In this document: in pieces, positions 1 through 7,961 of the stretch | How the letters are laid out: each line of letters starts with the position of its first letter | How positions within the stretch are numbered: the first letter of the stretch is position 1 | Origin: an uncultured Candidatus Nemicrothrix sp. | Lineage (GTDB): Bacteria > Actinomycetota > Acidimicrobiia > Acidimicrobiales > MedAcidi-G1 | Direction of reading: 5' to 3' | DNA length: 64,000 nt | Assembly (NCBI GenBank): GCA_913055915.1 | Contig: CAJXKL010000002.1 | Location: 124,001 to 188,000 of the forward strand | Translations under genes and position numbers: made by a program | Notes under the pieces: model-generated | The model's database searches: none | Told to the model about the DNA's origin: nothing | Seen by the model: the letters and a program-made list of their open reading frames with translations, nothing else

Positions 1-112
1 CGTTGCCGTCAGCGCTCCGTCAGCGCTGGCTGTGGAGACAGCCCGGATAGCAGGATTCCAGCTGGCCGGTTTCGCCAGGGACAGACGCCTCAACCTCTAC
101 ACCGGAGACTAA
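1..112 (+). CDS. fdhD: FdhD C-terminal end (formate dehydrogenase accessory sulfurtransferase), 5' partial
   Basis: The window opens inside a reading frame that ends with TAA at 110-112. The last 36 residues include SAPSALAVETARIAGFQLAG and close with FARDRRLNLYTGD. This is the typical end of FdhD, the cytoplasmic protein that passes sulfur from IscS to the molybdenum cofactor of formate dehydrogenase. The conserved catalytic cysteines lie upstream of the window and cannot be checked. The family call rests only on this short but characteristic tail (Ala-rich helix followed by GFARxxRxNxY). No formate dehydrogenase gene is visible downstream. Confidence 0.75.
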   Translation, partial: VAVSAPSALAVETARIAGFQLAGFARDRRLNLYTGD

Positions 113-158
113 GAGGGTCCCGGTTGCTGCCAGCATGCCGGGCGGGCTCAGCACTACC

Positions 159-164
159 TAGAAT
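159..164 (+). promoter_or_regulatory. TAGAAT -10 element, leaderless promoter of chdC
   Basis: TAGAAT ends 8 nt before the ATG at 173, so transcription should start at or next to the start codon. No clear -35 box is seen. Confidence 0.5.
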
Positions 165-172
165 CCGTTGCG

Positions 173-871
173 ATGACCGAACCAGCCTCACCCTCTGAGG
201 GCCTCTGTGTCCTGCACCTGTTCCTCAGGGTGCGCCGGTCCCTCATCGGCCCGTCGGTCGACGTCCGCGCTGTAAAGGCAGCGGTCCGGGCCGCCACGGA
301 TGCCGGCGACCAGGTGGTTCCCGTGGCCATCCTCGGACATAAGGCCGATATGGCCCTGATGGCACTTGGCGATGACCTCTGGAGGCTCCGCGACCTCCAG
401 ACGGCCGTGGTGGCCGCAGGCCTCGAGGTGGTCGAGAGCTATCTGTCCATGACCGAGGTCTCCGAATACGCAGCCGGAGTGCCCGACGAGATGAAGCAGG
501 CCCGCCTCTACCCACAGCTCCCACCAGCGGGAAAGCCGGCCTGGTGCTTCTACCCGATGTCAAGGAGCCGGGTGGTCGGCGCCAACTGGTTCACCCTTCC
601 CTTTGAGGAGCGGATGGAGTTGATGCGCGAACACGGCGCCTCGGGACGGACCTTCGCCGGTCGGATTCTCCAGGTGGTGACCGGTTCGACTGGCGTCGAC
701 GACTACGAGTGGGGCGTGACCCTGTTCGGAGAGCGCCCTGACGACCTGAAGGAGGTCGTCTACACAATGCGCTACGATCAGGCGTCAGCCGTCTACGCAG
801 ACTTCGGACCCTTCTACACGGGGATGGTCGACGACATCGACGTGGTGCTACGCCGTGTCGGCTGCCGTTGA
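173..871 (+). CDS. chdC: coproheme decarboxylase (HemQ/ChdC, chlorite-dismutase fold)
   Basis: The 232-aa protein catalyses the last step of the coproporphyrin-dependent heme pathway: oxidative decarboxylation of two propionates of iron-coproporphyrin III to give heme b, in the cytoplasm. The family signature YPMS lies at residues 127-130, with its tyrosine equivalent to the catalytic radical tyrosine. MREHG at 151-155 carries the probable proximal heme histidine (H154), followed by the VTGSTGVDDYEWGVTLF region typical of actinobacterial HemQ. The length is normal. The start is supported by a leaderless promoter at 159-164. The partner genes hemE and cgoX lie about 25 kb downstream rather than adjacent. 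Ferrochelatase is not in the window. Confidence 0.9.
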   Translation: MTEPASPSEGLCVLHLFLRVRRSLIGPSVDVRAVKAAVRAATDAGDQVVPVAILGHKADMALMALGDDLWRLRDLQTAVVAAGLEVVESYLSMTEVSEYAAGVPDEMKQARLYPQLPPAGKPAWCFYPMSRSRVVGANWFTLPFEERMELMREHGASGRTFAGRILQVVTGSTGVDDYEWGVTLFGERPDDLKEVVYTMRYDQASAVYADFGPFYTGMVDDIDVVLRRVGCR

Positions 872-892
872 CAGTGGCTGACAGAAGGCCAT

Positions 893-3205
893 GTGAACGC
901 TGCCACCTTCAGCGCCGACGACCTGCTGGCTGATCGGACCCTAACGGGATCGGCATTCTGCCGGGCTCTCACCGAGCGCACCGACGCCTTTCTGGTAGAT
1001 GTGTTCGAGGCTGGCGCCCCACCTGACGCAACTGCACTGGTGGCGGTCGGCGGATACGGTCGAAGAGAGCTCTGTCCCGGAAGCGACATCGACGTGGTCC
1101 TGCTCAGCGGCCCTGGCGTCGACGTTGCAGACTTCGCCAAGAGCCTCTGGTATCCGCTGTGGGACGCCGGATTCAAGCTGGGGCACCAGGTGGGAACGGT
1201 CGAACAGATCCTTGATGTGGCCGACGGCGATCTGGATACCGCGACCAGCCTCCTGGCTGCCCGACACGTCGCCGGCAACACGGGCCTTGCAGGAGCACTC
1301 GTTGAGGGTGGCCGAGATCAGTGGATGGGCAGTGCTAAAGAGAACCTGGAGGCGCTGACTATCCGGGTCGAGGAGCGACATGGGGAACACGGCGAAGTTG
1401 CATTTCTTCTGGAACCAGAGCTGAAGGAGGGGCGCGGCGGCCTACGCGATATCCACACGCTGGCATGGGCCGAAGCCACCGAACCGGTGCTGCACGCCTC
1501 GGAAACGGTGGGCCTGTCAGATGCCTTCGAGGTGCTCCTCACCGTCCGGGTGGAGTTGCACAGGGTGACCGGTGGCCGTTCAGACAGACTTCTCCTCGAG
1601 TTGCAGGACGAGGTGGCCGAGAGGCTTGGGCACGGTGACGCCGACCGACTCATGGCCGATGTCGCCGCGGCGGCTGGTGCCATTACATGGGCGGTCGACG
1701 GTGTCACACGACGCCTCAGGCGAATGGTCAGAGACAAGCGGCGGCCGTGGCCGGTGGGTCGGTCCAGACCGAAGGTGATGGACATGGGTGGCGGCATCCG
1801 GCTCGACGGAGACAGGCTGTTTCTCGCCGACGAGGCATCGATCGGTGATGATCCCCTGCTCGTGCTGCGCGTTGCATCCGCTGCCGCCGCTGAGGGGGCC
1901 TACCTGGACCGTCTTGCTCTCGAACGCCTGGCATCGGAGTCGAAGCCGGTGCCCGAACCCTGGCCCGACGAGGCACGTCACCTCCTTGAGGGCCTGTTGG
2001 CCACGGGCCCCAACCTGGTGCAGGTTGTCGAAGACCTTGACCAGGTCGGGTTGTTCGTCCGCCTGATTCCGGAGTGGGAACCGTGCCGACACAGACCACA
2101 GCGCAACGCCTACCACCGCTTCACCGTCGACCGTCACCTGCTGGAGGCGACAGCCGAGGCTGGGGGCCTGAGCCATGCGGTGGATCGGCCCGACCTGTTA
2201 GTCGTGGGAGCCCTGCTACACGACATCGGCAAGGGCTACCCCGGCGATCACACTGAGGTGGGAATGGGCCTCGTGCGAACCATCGCCACGCGGATGGGCT
2301 ACCCCGGCGACGACGTGGACCTCCTTGTGGCGATGGTCGAACACCACCTGCTCCTTCCAGACGTGGCCACCAGACGCGACCTTGACGACTCCGGAACGAT
2401 CCTGGCTGTCGCCCAGTCGGTGGAAAGCCAGAGCCTGCTCAGCCTGCTTGCGGCCCTCACCGAGGCCGATTCCCTGGCTACCGGCCCCTCGGCATGGAGT
2501 CGCTGGAAGGCCGACCTGATCGGTGACCTAGTTGCGCGGGTCGACTACGTGCTGGCCGGGGGCGACATCTCCGAACTGGTCGTCGGGGTGTTCCCCAGTG
2601 CCGAACTGCGTGATCTGCTCAACGACGGCGAGGACCTGACCCGGGGCGAGGGGTCAACCCTCACGATCATCACCACCGACATGCCCGGGGTGTTTTCCAA
2701 GGTAGCTGGGGTACTCGCCCTCAACGGCCTCGACGTGGTGGATGCTTCGGCGCACTCCGAGGGGGGCCGTGCCCTGTCGGTGTTCCGCGTGACAGGTGTG
2801 TTCGGACAGGACCCCGACTGGGCTCGTGTGGCAAGGCAGGTGGAGAGGGCCCTGACAGGCCGCCTTGCGATTGTGGCCCGCCTGGGGGAGCGGTCCCGGA
2901 CCTATCGTCAGTCACCAACCTCAGCGCGACCTGTCAGCCCGCGGGTGTCCGTGGACAACGAGGCGTCGACCGTGGCGACCGTGCTCGAGGTGAGCTGCCC
3001 AGACAGCGTCGGTGTGCTCTACCAGATCACCAGCGCCTTCACCGAGCTTGGCCTCGACATCGTGAGTGCACGGGTCCAGACGATCGGGTCCGATGTGGTT
3101 GATGCCTTCTACCTTCGTGACGGATCGGGGGCCAAGATCACCGATGCCACCCGTCTGGCCGAGATCGAGTCGTCGGTGCTGCGGTGGGTGAAGTCGGACC
3201 TCTGA
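893..3205 (+). CDS. glnD: [Protein-PII] uridylyl/adenylyltransferase and removing enzyme (GlnD)
   Basis: This 770-aa nitrogen-status sensor modifies PII protein under low glutamine and removes the group when glutamine is high. Domains in order: nucleotidyltransferase with GGYGRREL then SDIDVVLL (residues 53-70); the GlnD linker motif KEGRGGLRDIH (about 178-188); an HD domain with LLHDIGKG (about 440-447) for the removing activity; and two C-terminal ACT domains (about 605-650 and 690-770) that bind glutamine. The start is GTG at 893 with a weak AAGG upstream, 21 nt after chdC. No glnB, amtB or glnA is in the window. In several actinobacteria GlnD adenylylates rather than uridylylates PII, and the sequence alone does not decide this. 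Confidence 0.92.
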   Translation: MNAATFSADDLLADRTLTGSAFCRALTERTDAFLVDVFEAGAPPDATALVAVGGYGRRELCPGSDIDVVLLSGPGVDVADFAKSLWYPLWDAGFKLGHQVGTVEQILDVADGDLDTATSLLAARHVAGNTGLAGALVEGGRDQWMGSAKENLEALTIRVEERHGEHGEVAFLLEPELKEGRGGLRDIHTLAWAEATEPVLHASETVGLSDAFEVLLTVRVELHRVTGGRSDRLLLELQDEVAERLGHGDADRLMADVAAAAGAITWAVDGVTRRLRRMVRDKRRPWPVGRSRPKVMDMGGGIRLDGDRLFLADEASIGDDPLLVLRVASAAAAEGAYLDRLALERLASESKPVPEPWPDEARHLLEGLLATGPNLVQVVEDLDQVGLFVRLIPEWEPCRHRPQRNAYHRFTVDRHLLEATAEAGGLSHAVDRPDLLVVGALLHDIGKGYPGDHTEVGMGLVRTIATRMGYPGDDVDLLVAMVEHHLLLPDVATRRDLDDSGTILAVAQSVESQSLLSLLAALTEADSLATGPSAWSRWKADLIGDLVARVDYVLAGGDISELVVGVFPSAELRDLLNDGEDLTRGEGSTLTIITTDMPGVFSKVAGVLALNGLDVVDASAHSEGGRALSVFRVTGVFGQDPDWARVARQVERALTGRLAIVARLGERSRTYRQSPTSARPVSPRVSVDNEASTVATVLEVSCPDSVGVLYQITSAFTELGLDIVSARVQTIGSDVVDAFYLRDGSGAKITDATRLAEIESSVLRWVKSDL

Positions 3206-3230
3206 GCCGGTGTCGCCGGTTGTGATCGCC

Positions 3231-3236
3231 TACGGT
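3231..3236 (+). promoter_or_regulatory. TACGGT -10 element, leaderless promoter of the Nudix gene
   Basis: TACGGT ends 8 nt before the ATG at 3245. Confidence 0.45.
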
Positions 3237-3244
3237 CCGGAGGC

Positions 3245-3949
3245 ATGAACGAACCGGGCCATGCTCCGCCGACCCGTCAGGAGTTGCTCCGGTGGGCGGA
3301 GTCGTTGGCGGCAATCGCCCGCACCGGCCTCGGCTTCACCGAGGTCCTCTACGAACAGGAGCGCTTCGAGGAGGTGCTCAAGGTGGCCGCCGACATCCGC
3401 GTTCGGGCCGAGTCAGGTGGCGAAACCCAAGATGTCGGTGAGTTGATGGATGGGTGGTTGGCATCGGTGGGCGAGGGGGTACCCGGCTACGTGACCCCCA
3501 AGTCGACGGTGGCGGCCGTGGTCGGCAATGACGACGGAGATCTGCTGCTCGTGCAGCGGGCCGAGTCCGGGCTGTGGCTCTATCCGACGGGCTGGGCCGA
3601 CGTGGGCTACTCGCCGGCCGAGGTCGTCATCAAAGAGGTTCTCGAGGAGACCGGCATCCACTGTGAGGTGGTCAGGCCCATTGCCATCTTGGACGGCTTC
3701 CGGCTGGGCTTCACCGGTATTCCGCTCTACTCGCTGGTGTTCCACTGCCGCATGACGGGTGGCGAGTTGAGGGCGCATCCGCTCGAGTGCCGCGACGTCG
3801 GGTTCTTCGCCGAGGGTTGCCTGCCCGACGACACGGTCCTTCCTGACGAATGGGCCGACGAGGCGTTCAGGGCTATCCGCGGCGAACACGTCGACGTCCG
3901 CTTCGATGCGCCCCGTGACCCGCCGTGGCGGGGAGACGAACCGACCTGA
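3245..3949 (+). CDS. Nudix hydrolase with N-terminal Nudix_N domain (YjhB-like)
   Basis: The 234-aa protein should hydrolyse a nucleoside diphosphate linked to another moiety; ADP-ribose-type substrates are usual for this group. Residues about 10-60 (ELLRWAESLAAIARTGLGF onward) form the helical Nudix_N domain. The Nudix box follows as GWADVGYSPAEVVIKEVLEE with TGI (about 117-139). The first Glu of the general Nudix consensus is Tyr and the Arg is Lys, as in the YjhB/Nudix_N group, while the metal-binding EVLEE core is intact. It converges on the PAC2 gene with only 3 nt between stops. The exact substrate cannot be read from the sequence. Confidence 0.8.
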   Translation: MNEPGHAPPTRQELLRWAESLAAIARTGLGFTEVLYEQERFEEVLKVAADIRVRAESGGETQDVGELMDGWLASVGEGVPGYVTPKSTVAAVVGNDDGDLLLVQRAESGLWLYPTGWADVGYSPAEVVIKEVLEETGIHCEVVRPIAILDGFRLGFTGIPLYSLVFHCRMTGGELRAHPLECRDVGFFAEGCLPDDTVLPDEWADEAFRAIRGEHVDVRFDAPRDPPWRGDEPT

Positions 3950-3952
3950 GGG

Positions 3953-4825
3953 TCAGGGCTTACCGGGCTGGTTTCGCAGGAAGTCCTCGATGTCAGCCAC
4001 CAGACGGTCAGGGTTGTCGTCGGGCTCCTCGTCGAAGTCCACCTCCAGGCGCTCGACGTACTCAGTCGTGTCCACATCTTCGGCCACCAGGTCGCTGACC
4101 TGGCGCTCGTAGGCCGCTGCAGCTATCTCGAGGTCGGTACAGGGGATGATCGTTCCCAGCACAGTGCTCAGGCCCTCCACCAGGGCCAGGGCGGCCTTGG
4201 GGGAAGGGGCACTTGAGACGTATGCCGGCACGCTCGCCCAGAGGGACGCCGTCGGTATTCCTGCCGCCCGCAGGCCGGTTCCCAGGACACCAACAATGCC
4301 AGTGGGTCCCTCGTAGGTCGACGGCGACAGGCTCAGGTGCTCGGCGATCACCGTGTCGTCTGAGGTGCCGTAGACCTGCACGGGCCTCGTGTGGGGCACG
4401 TCGGTCAACAGGGCGCCGAGGGTGACGGCAAGGCTGGCGCCCACCTCGTTGGCGGTAGTGACCACGTGGTCCACGAAGGTCCGCCAGCGCAACTGAGGCT
4501 CGTGTCCGGTCAGGACGACCAGGTCGTGGTCGGTTCCGGGGATGTGTGCGGCGTACACGCTCGTGGAGGGCCAGGCGATGTGACGGGAACCTTCGTCGTC
4601 GAGGTGGACACTCGGGCGGGCAACCGTGAAGTCGAAGAAGTCCTCGGCATCGATTGTGGCCACCTCTGTTGACTCGAAGTGGTCACGCACGTATCGGGCC
4701 GCGGTGGACGACGCCTCGCCGGCGTCGTTCCAACCCTCGAAGGCTGCAACCAGGATTGGTGACCTGAGGTCGTTGAGCCCTGCAGCGTTGGACCAGTGCA
4801 GGTGTGGTGCGGGTGTGCCGGCCAT
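3953..4825 (-). CDS. PAC2 family protein (proteasome-assembly-chaperone-like)
   Basis: The 290-aa protein belongs to the PAC2 fold found in archaeal and eukaryotic proteasome-assembly chaperones and widespread in actinobacteria. Typical features are the N-terminal ILVAAFEGWNDAGEASSTAA segment, the PGTDHDLVVLTGHEP strand-turn, and VTLGALLTDVPHTRPVQVYG. The C-terminus (about 235-290) is acidic, with AAYERQVSDLVAEDVDTTEY and a short coiled-coil-like tail. Its function in actinobacteria is poorly known. No proteasome (prcA/prcB, pup) gene is in the window. The start ATG is supported by TAGCCT 7 nt upstream, and it is divergent from the GNAT gene at 4916. Confidence 0.8.
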   Translation of the reverse strand: MAGTPAPHLHWSNAAGLNDLRSPILVAAFEGWNDAGEASSTAARYVRDHFESTEVATIDAEDFFDFTVARPSVHLDDEGSRHIAWPSTSVYAAHIPGTDHDLVVLTGHEPQLRWRTFVDHVVTTANEVGASLAVTLGALLTDVPHTRPVQVYGTSDDTVIAEHLSLSPSTYEGPTGIVGVLGTGLRAAGIPTASLWASVPAYVSSAPSPKAALALVEGLSTVLGTIIPCTDLEIAAAAYERQVSDLVAEDVDTTEYVERLEVDFDEEPDDNPDRLVADIEDFLRNQPGKP

Positions 4826-4832
4826 CGCTCGG

Positions 4833-4838
4833 AGGCTA
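4833..4838 (-). promoter_or_regulatory. TAGCCT -10 element, leaderless promoter of the PAC2 gene
   Basis: On the minus strand TAGCCT ends 7 nt before the ATG at 4825. Confidence 0.45.
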
Positions 4839-4901
4839 CCGGTGGCTGGTGCAGCGCGCTCCCGTGGGGGTGGGCGATCCGGTTGGTCGGTCGGGTCCTT
4901 C

Positions 4902-4907
4902 TACACT
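4902..4907 (+). promoter_or_regulatory. TACACT -10 element, leaderless promoter of a GNAT gene
   Basis: TACACT ends 8 nt before the ATG at 4916. This fixes the GNAT start at 4916 rather than at the in-frame ATG at 4796, which lies inside the divergent gene. Confidence 0.5.
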
Positions 4908-4915
4908 CGGCACAG

Positions 4916-5356
4916 ATGACAGAGCAGCACGTAGAGATCCGCGAGGCCACCGTGGTGGACGACGCCCTGGTCGAGGCCATGGCCCGGCTGGTTCCACAAT
5001 TGTCCAACTCCAACCTCGCCCCCGACGAGGCGGCACTGTCGGCGATCGTTGAATCTGATACGTCGATCCTGCTGCTGGCCGAGGAGGGGGGAGCGGTGCT
5101 GGGGATGATGACGCTCGTTGTCTTCCGCATTCCGACGGGTGTACGGGCATGGATCGAGGACGTGGTCGTGGACGAGGCCGCCAGGGGCCGTGGCGTGGGC
5201 GAGGCCCTCAACCGGGTCGCCATCCAGCGTGCACACGATGCCGGGGCCAGGACGGTGGATCTGACCTCCCGACCGTCCCGGGAGGCCGCAAGCCGGCTCT
5301 ACAGCCGCCTCGGCTTCGAGCAGCGCGACACCAACGTCTACCGCCTGGAGTCGTAA
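4916..5356 (+). CDS. GNAT family N-acetyltransferase
   Basis: This 146-aa protein has a single GNAT domain that transfers an acetyl group from acetyl-CoA to an unknown amine. The beta-4 strand AWIEDVVVDEAARGRGVG holds the acetyl-CoA pyrophosphate-binding RGRGVG loop (about residues 78-95). It is followed by the ASRLYSRLGFEQRDTNVYRL end typical of motif B. An ATG 120 nt upstream (4796) is in frame, but the added sequence is Trp/Cys-rich, lies antisense to the PAC2 start and has no family resemblance, so it is excluded. The substrate is unknown. Confidence 0.8.
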   Translation: MTEQHVEIREATVVDDALVEAMARLVPQLSNSNLAPDEAALSAIVESDTSILLLAEEGGAVLGMMTLVVFRIPTGVRAWIEDVVVDEAARGRGVGEALNRVAIQRAHDAGARTVDLTSRPSREAASRLYSRLGFEQRDTNVYRLES

Positions 5357-5425
5357 CGCAGCAGGGCTCGGGCTTCCTGGAGTCGAATCCGGTGCAATCC
5401 CCGCCGTATGGGGCAGCATGGTGGG

Positions 5426-5830
5426 ATGGACGAAAGAACTGAGATCGACTGGCGGGCACTCCGCTCGGTGGCTGCGGAGGCTGCCGCCAACGCCTACGCC
5501 CCCTACTCAAGGTTTCCCGTGGGTGCCGCAGGCCTCACAGACGACGGCCGGATCGTCTCGGGCTGCAACGTGGAGAACGCCTCCTACGGCCTCACCCTGT
5601 GTGCCGAGTGTGGCATGGTCTCCGACATGCACCTCACCGGTGGGGGTCGGCTCGTGGCCGTGGTCGCGACCAACCCCGAGGGAGAACCGCTTGCTCCCTG
5701 TGGCCGGTGCAGGCAACTCCTGCTTGAGGCCGGAGGCACAGACCTGTTGGTCGACGGCCGCAACGGGCCCCGCACCATCGTCGAACTGCTGGCCGATCCT
5801 TTCTCCCCAGAAGACATGACCTCGGACTGA
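5426..5830 (+). CDS. cdd: cytidine deaminase
   Basis: The 134-aa tetrameric-type cytidine deaminase converts cytidine and deoxycytidine to uridine and deoxyuridine with a catalytic zinc. CNVENASYGLTLCAECG holds the catalytic Glu and first zinc Cys, and PCGRCRQLL holds the other two zinc cysteines. The form LCAEC...PCGRCRQ is the actinobacterial one. The alternative in-frame ATG at 5408 adds six residues; 5426 is preferred because the homologous core begins soon after. The deoA start follows 3 nt after the stop, so the two should be one operon feeding pyrimidine nucleosides to phosphorolysis. Confidence 0.92.
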   Translation: MDERTEIDWRALRSVAAEAAANAYAPYSRFPVGAAGLTDDGRIVSGCNVENASYGLTLCAECGMVSDMHLTGGGRLVAVVATNPEGEPLAPCGRCRQLLLEAGGTDLLVDGRNGPRTIVELLADPFSPEDMTSD

Positions 5831-5833
5831 ACC

Positions 5834-7108
5834 GTGGACACTGTTGAGATCATCAGGGCCAAGCGCGATGGTCACAGGCTCACCGACGAGCAGATCACGT
5901 GGTTCATCCACAACTACGCCGCAGGCGGTGTCATCGCCGACGAGCAGGCGGCTGCGCTCGCCATGGCAATCTTCTTTCGGGGTATGGAGCCCGATGAACT
6001 GGCCGTCTGGACCGGCGCAATGGTCGACTCGGGGAGTCGGCTGGACCTGGGTGGCGTGGGCCTCCCAACGGTCGACAAGCACTCCACCGGGGGCGTCGGA
6101 GACAAGGTCTCGCTCATCCTCGTGCCCCTCGTCGCCGCATGTGGTGCAGCCGTCCCGCAGTTGTCCGGCAGGGGACTCGGCCACAGCGGCGGCACGCTCG
6201 ACAAGATGGAGGCCATCCCCGGCTGGAGGGCCTCGTTGAGCGTCGACGAGATGGTCGACCAGATGCGCAACGTGGGAGGCGTCATCGCTGGCGCCACCGA
6301 GGACATCAGCCCCGCCGACCGCCGCCTCTACGCACTGCGGGACGTGACCGCCACCGTCGACTCCATCCCGCTCATAGCCAGCTCGATCATGTCCAAGAAG
6401 ATCGCCGAGGGAACCGATTCGCTGGTGCTGGATGTCAAGTTCGGCTCGGGAGCCTTCATGCCCGAGTTGGATCGGGCGAGGGAACTGGCTCGAACCATGG
6501 TCGGGCTGGGGGAGAACAACGGGGTGCGTACCGTCGCCCTGCTCACGGCCATGCACACCGTTCTGGGTAGGACAGCGGGAAACGCCCTTGAGGTGGTCGA
6601 GAGCCTCGGGGTGCTGGAGGGAGGCGGCCCCGCCGACCTCATCGAGGTGACCCTGGCTCTGGCAGACGAGATGGTCGCCCTGGCGGGGCTGGACGCCGAC
6701 CCGGCAGCTGTCCTGGCTTCGGGGAGGCCCCGCGAGGTGTTCGAGGAGATGGTAGCCGCACAGGGAGGTGACCTCTCGGCGGACCTGCCGGTAGCACCCC
6801 ACGTCGAGGTCGTCACGGTCGACGAGGCCGGTTGGCTGGGTAGCCTGGACTGCCTCTCGGTGGGAATCGCCGCGTGGCGCCTGGGTGCGGGGCGTGCCCG
6901 CAAGGAGGACACCGTGAGCGCCTCGGCGGGAGTGGTCTGCCTGGCCAAGCCGGGAGACGCCGTGGAGGCCGGTCAGCCGGTTCTGGAACTGCACGCGGAA
7001 GACCCGGGCCTGTTCGCTGTTGCCCGTGGCGCCCTTGAAGGTGCGATCGACGTGGTCGGCGAGGCGCCAGCCCAGATGCCGCTGGTTGTAGACCGGATCG
7101 GGGCCTGA
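5834..7108 (+). CDS. deoA: thymidine (pyrimidine-nucleoside) phosphorylase
   Basis: The 424-aa protein phosphorolyses thymidine or deoxyuridine (possibly uridine) to base plus (deoxy)ribose-1-phosphate. The family signature SGRGLGHSGGTLDKMEAIPG is complete. The phosphate-binding KHSTGGVGDKVSL segment lies upstream (about residue 80), and the C-terminal domain carries RKEDTVSASAGV. The length is typical of the DeoA/Pdp family. Translation starts at GTG 5834, 3 nt after cdd. The sugar phosphate produced is the substrate of the mutase and deoC encoded on the opposite strand just downstream. The genes converge with 7 nt between stops. Confidence 0.93.
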   Translation: MDTVEIIRAKRDGHRLTDEQITWFIHNYAAGGVIADEQAAALAMAIFFRGMEPDELAVWTGAMVDSGSRLDLGGVGLPTVDKHSTGGVGDKVSLILVPLVAACGAAVPQLSGRGLGHSGGTLDKMEAIPGWRASLSVDEMVDQMRNVGGVIAGATEDISPADRRLYALRDVTATVDSIPLIASSIMSKKIAEGTDSLVLDVKFGSGAFMPELDRARELARTMVGLGENNGVRTVALLTAMHTVLGRTAGNALEVVESLGVLEGGGPADLIEVTLALADEMVALAGLDADPAAVLASGRPREVFEEMVAAQGGDLSADLPVAPHVEVVTVDEAGWLGSLDCLSVGIAAWRLGAGRARKEDTVSASAGVVCLAKPGDAVEAGQPVLELHAEDPGLFAVARGALEGAIDVVGEAPAQMPLVVDRIGA

Positions 7109-7115
7109 GGCCGCC

Positions 7116-7961
7116 TCAGCGCCCGATCGGGTGCCAGACGGTCTTCATCTCCAGGAAGTCGCCGATCATGTACGGGCTGGCACCTGCGGGGTCGGCCCTC
7201 ACGATGCGCTTCACGTTGTCGGCGGCAGTGGCCACGGCCTCATCCTCGAGGCCGTCAGGTGCACCCGTGAGGTCCACAGAGTTGACGTCCATGTGACCCA
7301 GCGCCCACGGCAGCAGTTCGGCCTTGTCGCCGGTGAGGATGTTGACCACTCCTCCCGGCACGTCGGAGGTTGCAAGAACCTCGCCCAGCGTCACAGCTGC
7401 CAGAGTCGAGGTGGCGCCACTGATAACCACAGCGGTGTTGCCCGAGACGATCACGGGGGCGATCCGTGAGAGCAGGCCGAGCAGTGGCTGATCATCGGGC
7501 GCGGCAACGACCACCACGCCGGTCGGCTCCGGGAAGGTGAAGTTGAAGTAGGGGCCGACGACAGGGTTGACCGTGCCGAGGACGTGGTGGAGCTTGTCGG
7601 CCCAGCCTGCGTACCAGACCCAGCGGTCTATGGACCTGTCCACCTCGGCTGTGGCAGCACCCGAAGAGTGGCCCATGTCGGTCAGCACCGAGGTGAACTC
7701 GGCCCTGCGGGACTCCATGACCTCGACCACCCGGTAGAGCACCTGGCCGCGGTTGTAGGCGGTCCGGTCAGCCCATCCGGCCTGGGCACTGCGTGCCGCC
7801 CTGACCGCTTCGCGGAGGTCCTTGCGGGAAGCCTTGGCAGCGTTGGCCAAAAGGTCTCCGCCAGCTGAGTGGACCTGGAACGTTCTTCCCGATTCGGACC
7901 GGGGGAACACCCCACCGATGAACAGCTTGAAGGTCTTGTCGACCGGAATGTGGTCGGCCAT
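7116..7961 (-). CDS. truncated aldehyde-dehydrogenase-like protein without catalytic half (ALDH16 C-terminal-domain-like)
   Basis: The 281-aa protein aligns with the N-terminal, NAD-binding-type part of an aldehyde dehydrogenase (FKLFIGGVFPRSESG at 11-25; YNFTFPEPTGVVVVAAP; SGNTAVVISGA at 173-183; VPGGVVNILTG at 201-211). It stops at KTVWHPIGR, before the region that would carry the catalytic Glu and Cys. The usual PWNFP and GSTEVG motifs are also altered (APDDQP, LTGAPDG), so it cannot be an active dehydrogenase alone. It is coupled to the complete ALDH gene upstream by a TGATG overlap. An active ALDH followed by a shorter dead ALDH-like module is the architecture of ALDH16 proteins, here as two genes. 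It is probably a subunit or stabiliser of its neighbour (inference). Confidence 0.75.
   Translation of the reverse strand: MADHIPVDKTFKLFIGGVFPRSESGRTFQVHSAGGDLLANAAKASRKDLREAVRAARSAQAGWADRTAYNRGQVLYRVVEVMESRRAEFTSVLTDMGHSSGAATAEVDRSIDRWVWYAGWADKLHHVLGTVNPVVGPYFNFTFPEPTGVVVVAAPDDQPLLGLLSRIAPVIVSGNTAVVISGATSTLAAVTLGEVLATSDVPGGVVNILTGDKAELLPWALGHMDVNSVDLTGAPDGLEDEAVATAADNVKRIVRADPAGASPYMIGDFLEMKTVWHPIGR

Noticed and set aside
5507-6994. A 495-codon minus-strand frame over cdd-deoA
   Set aside because: It is antisense to two clearly recognised enzymes and has low-complexity His/Gly/Arg composition.
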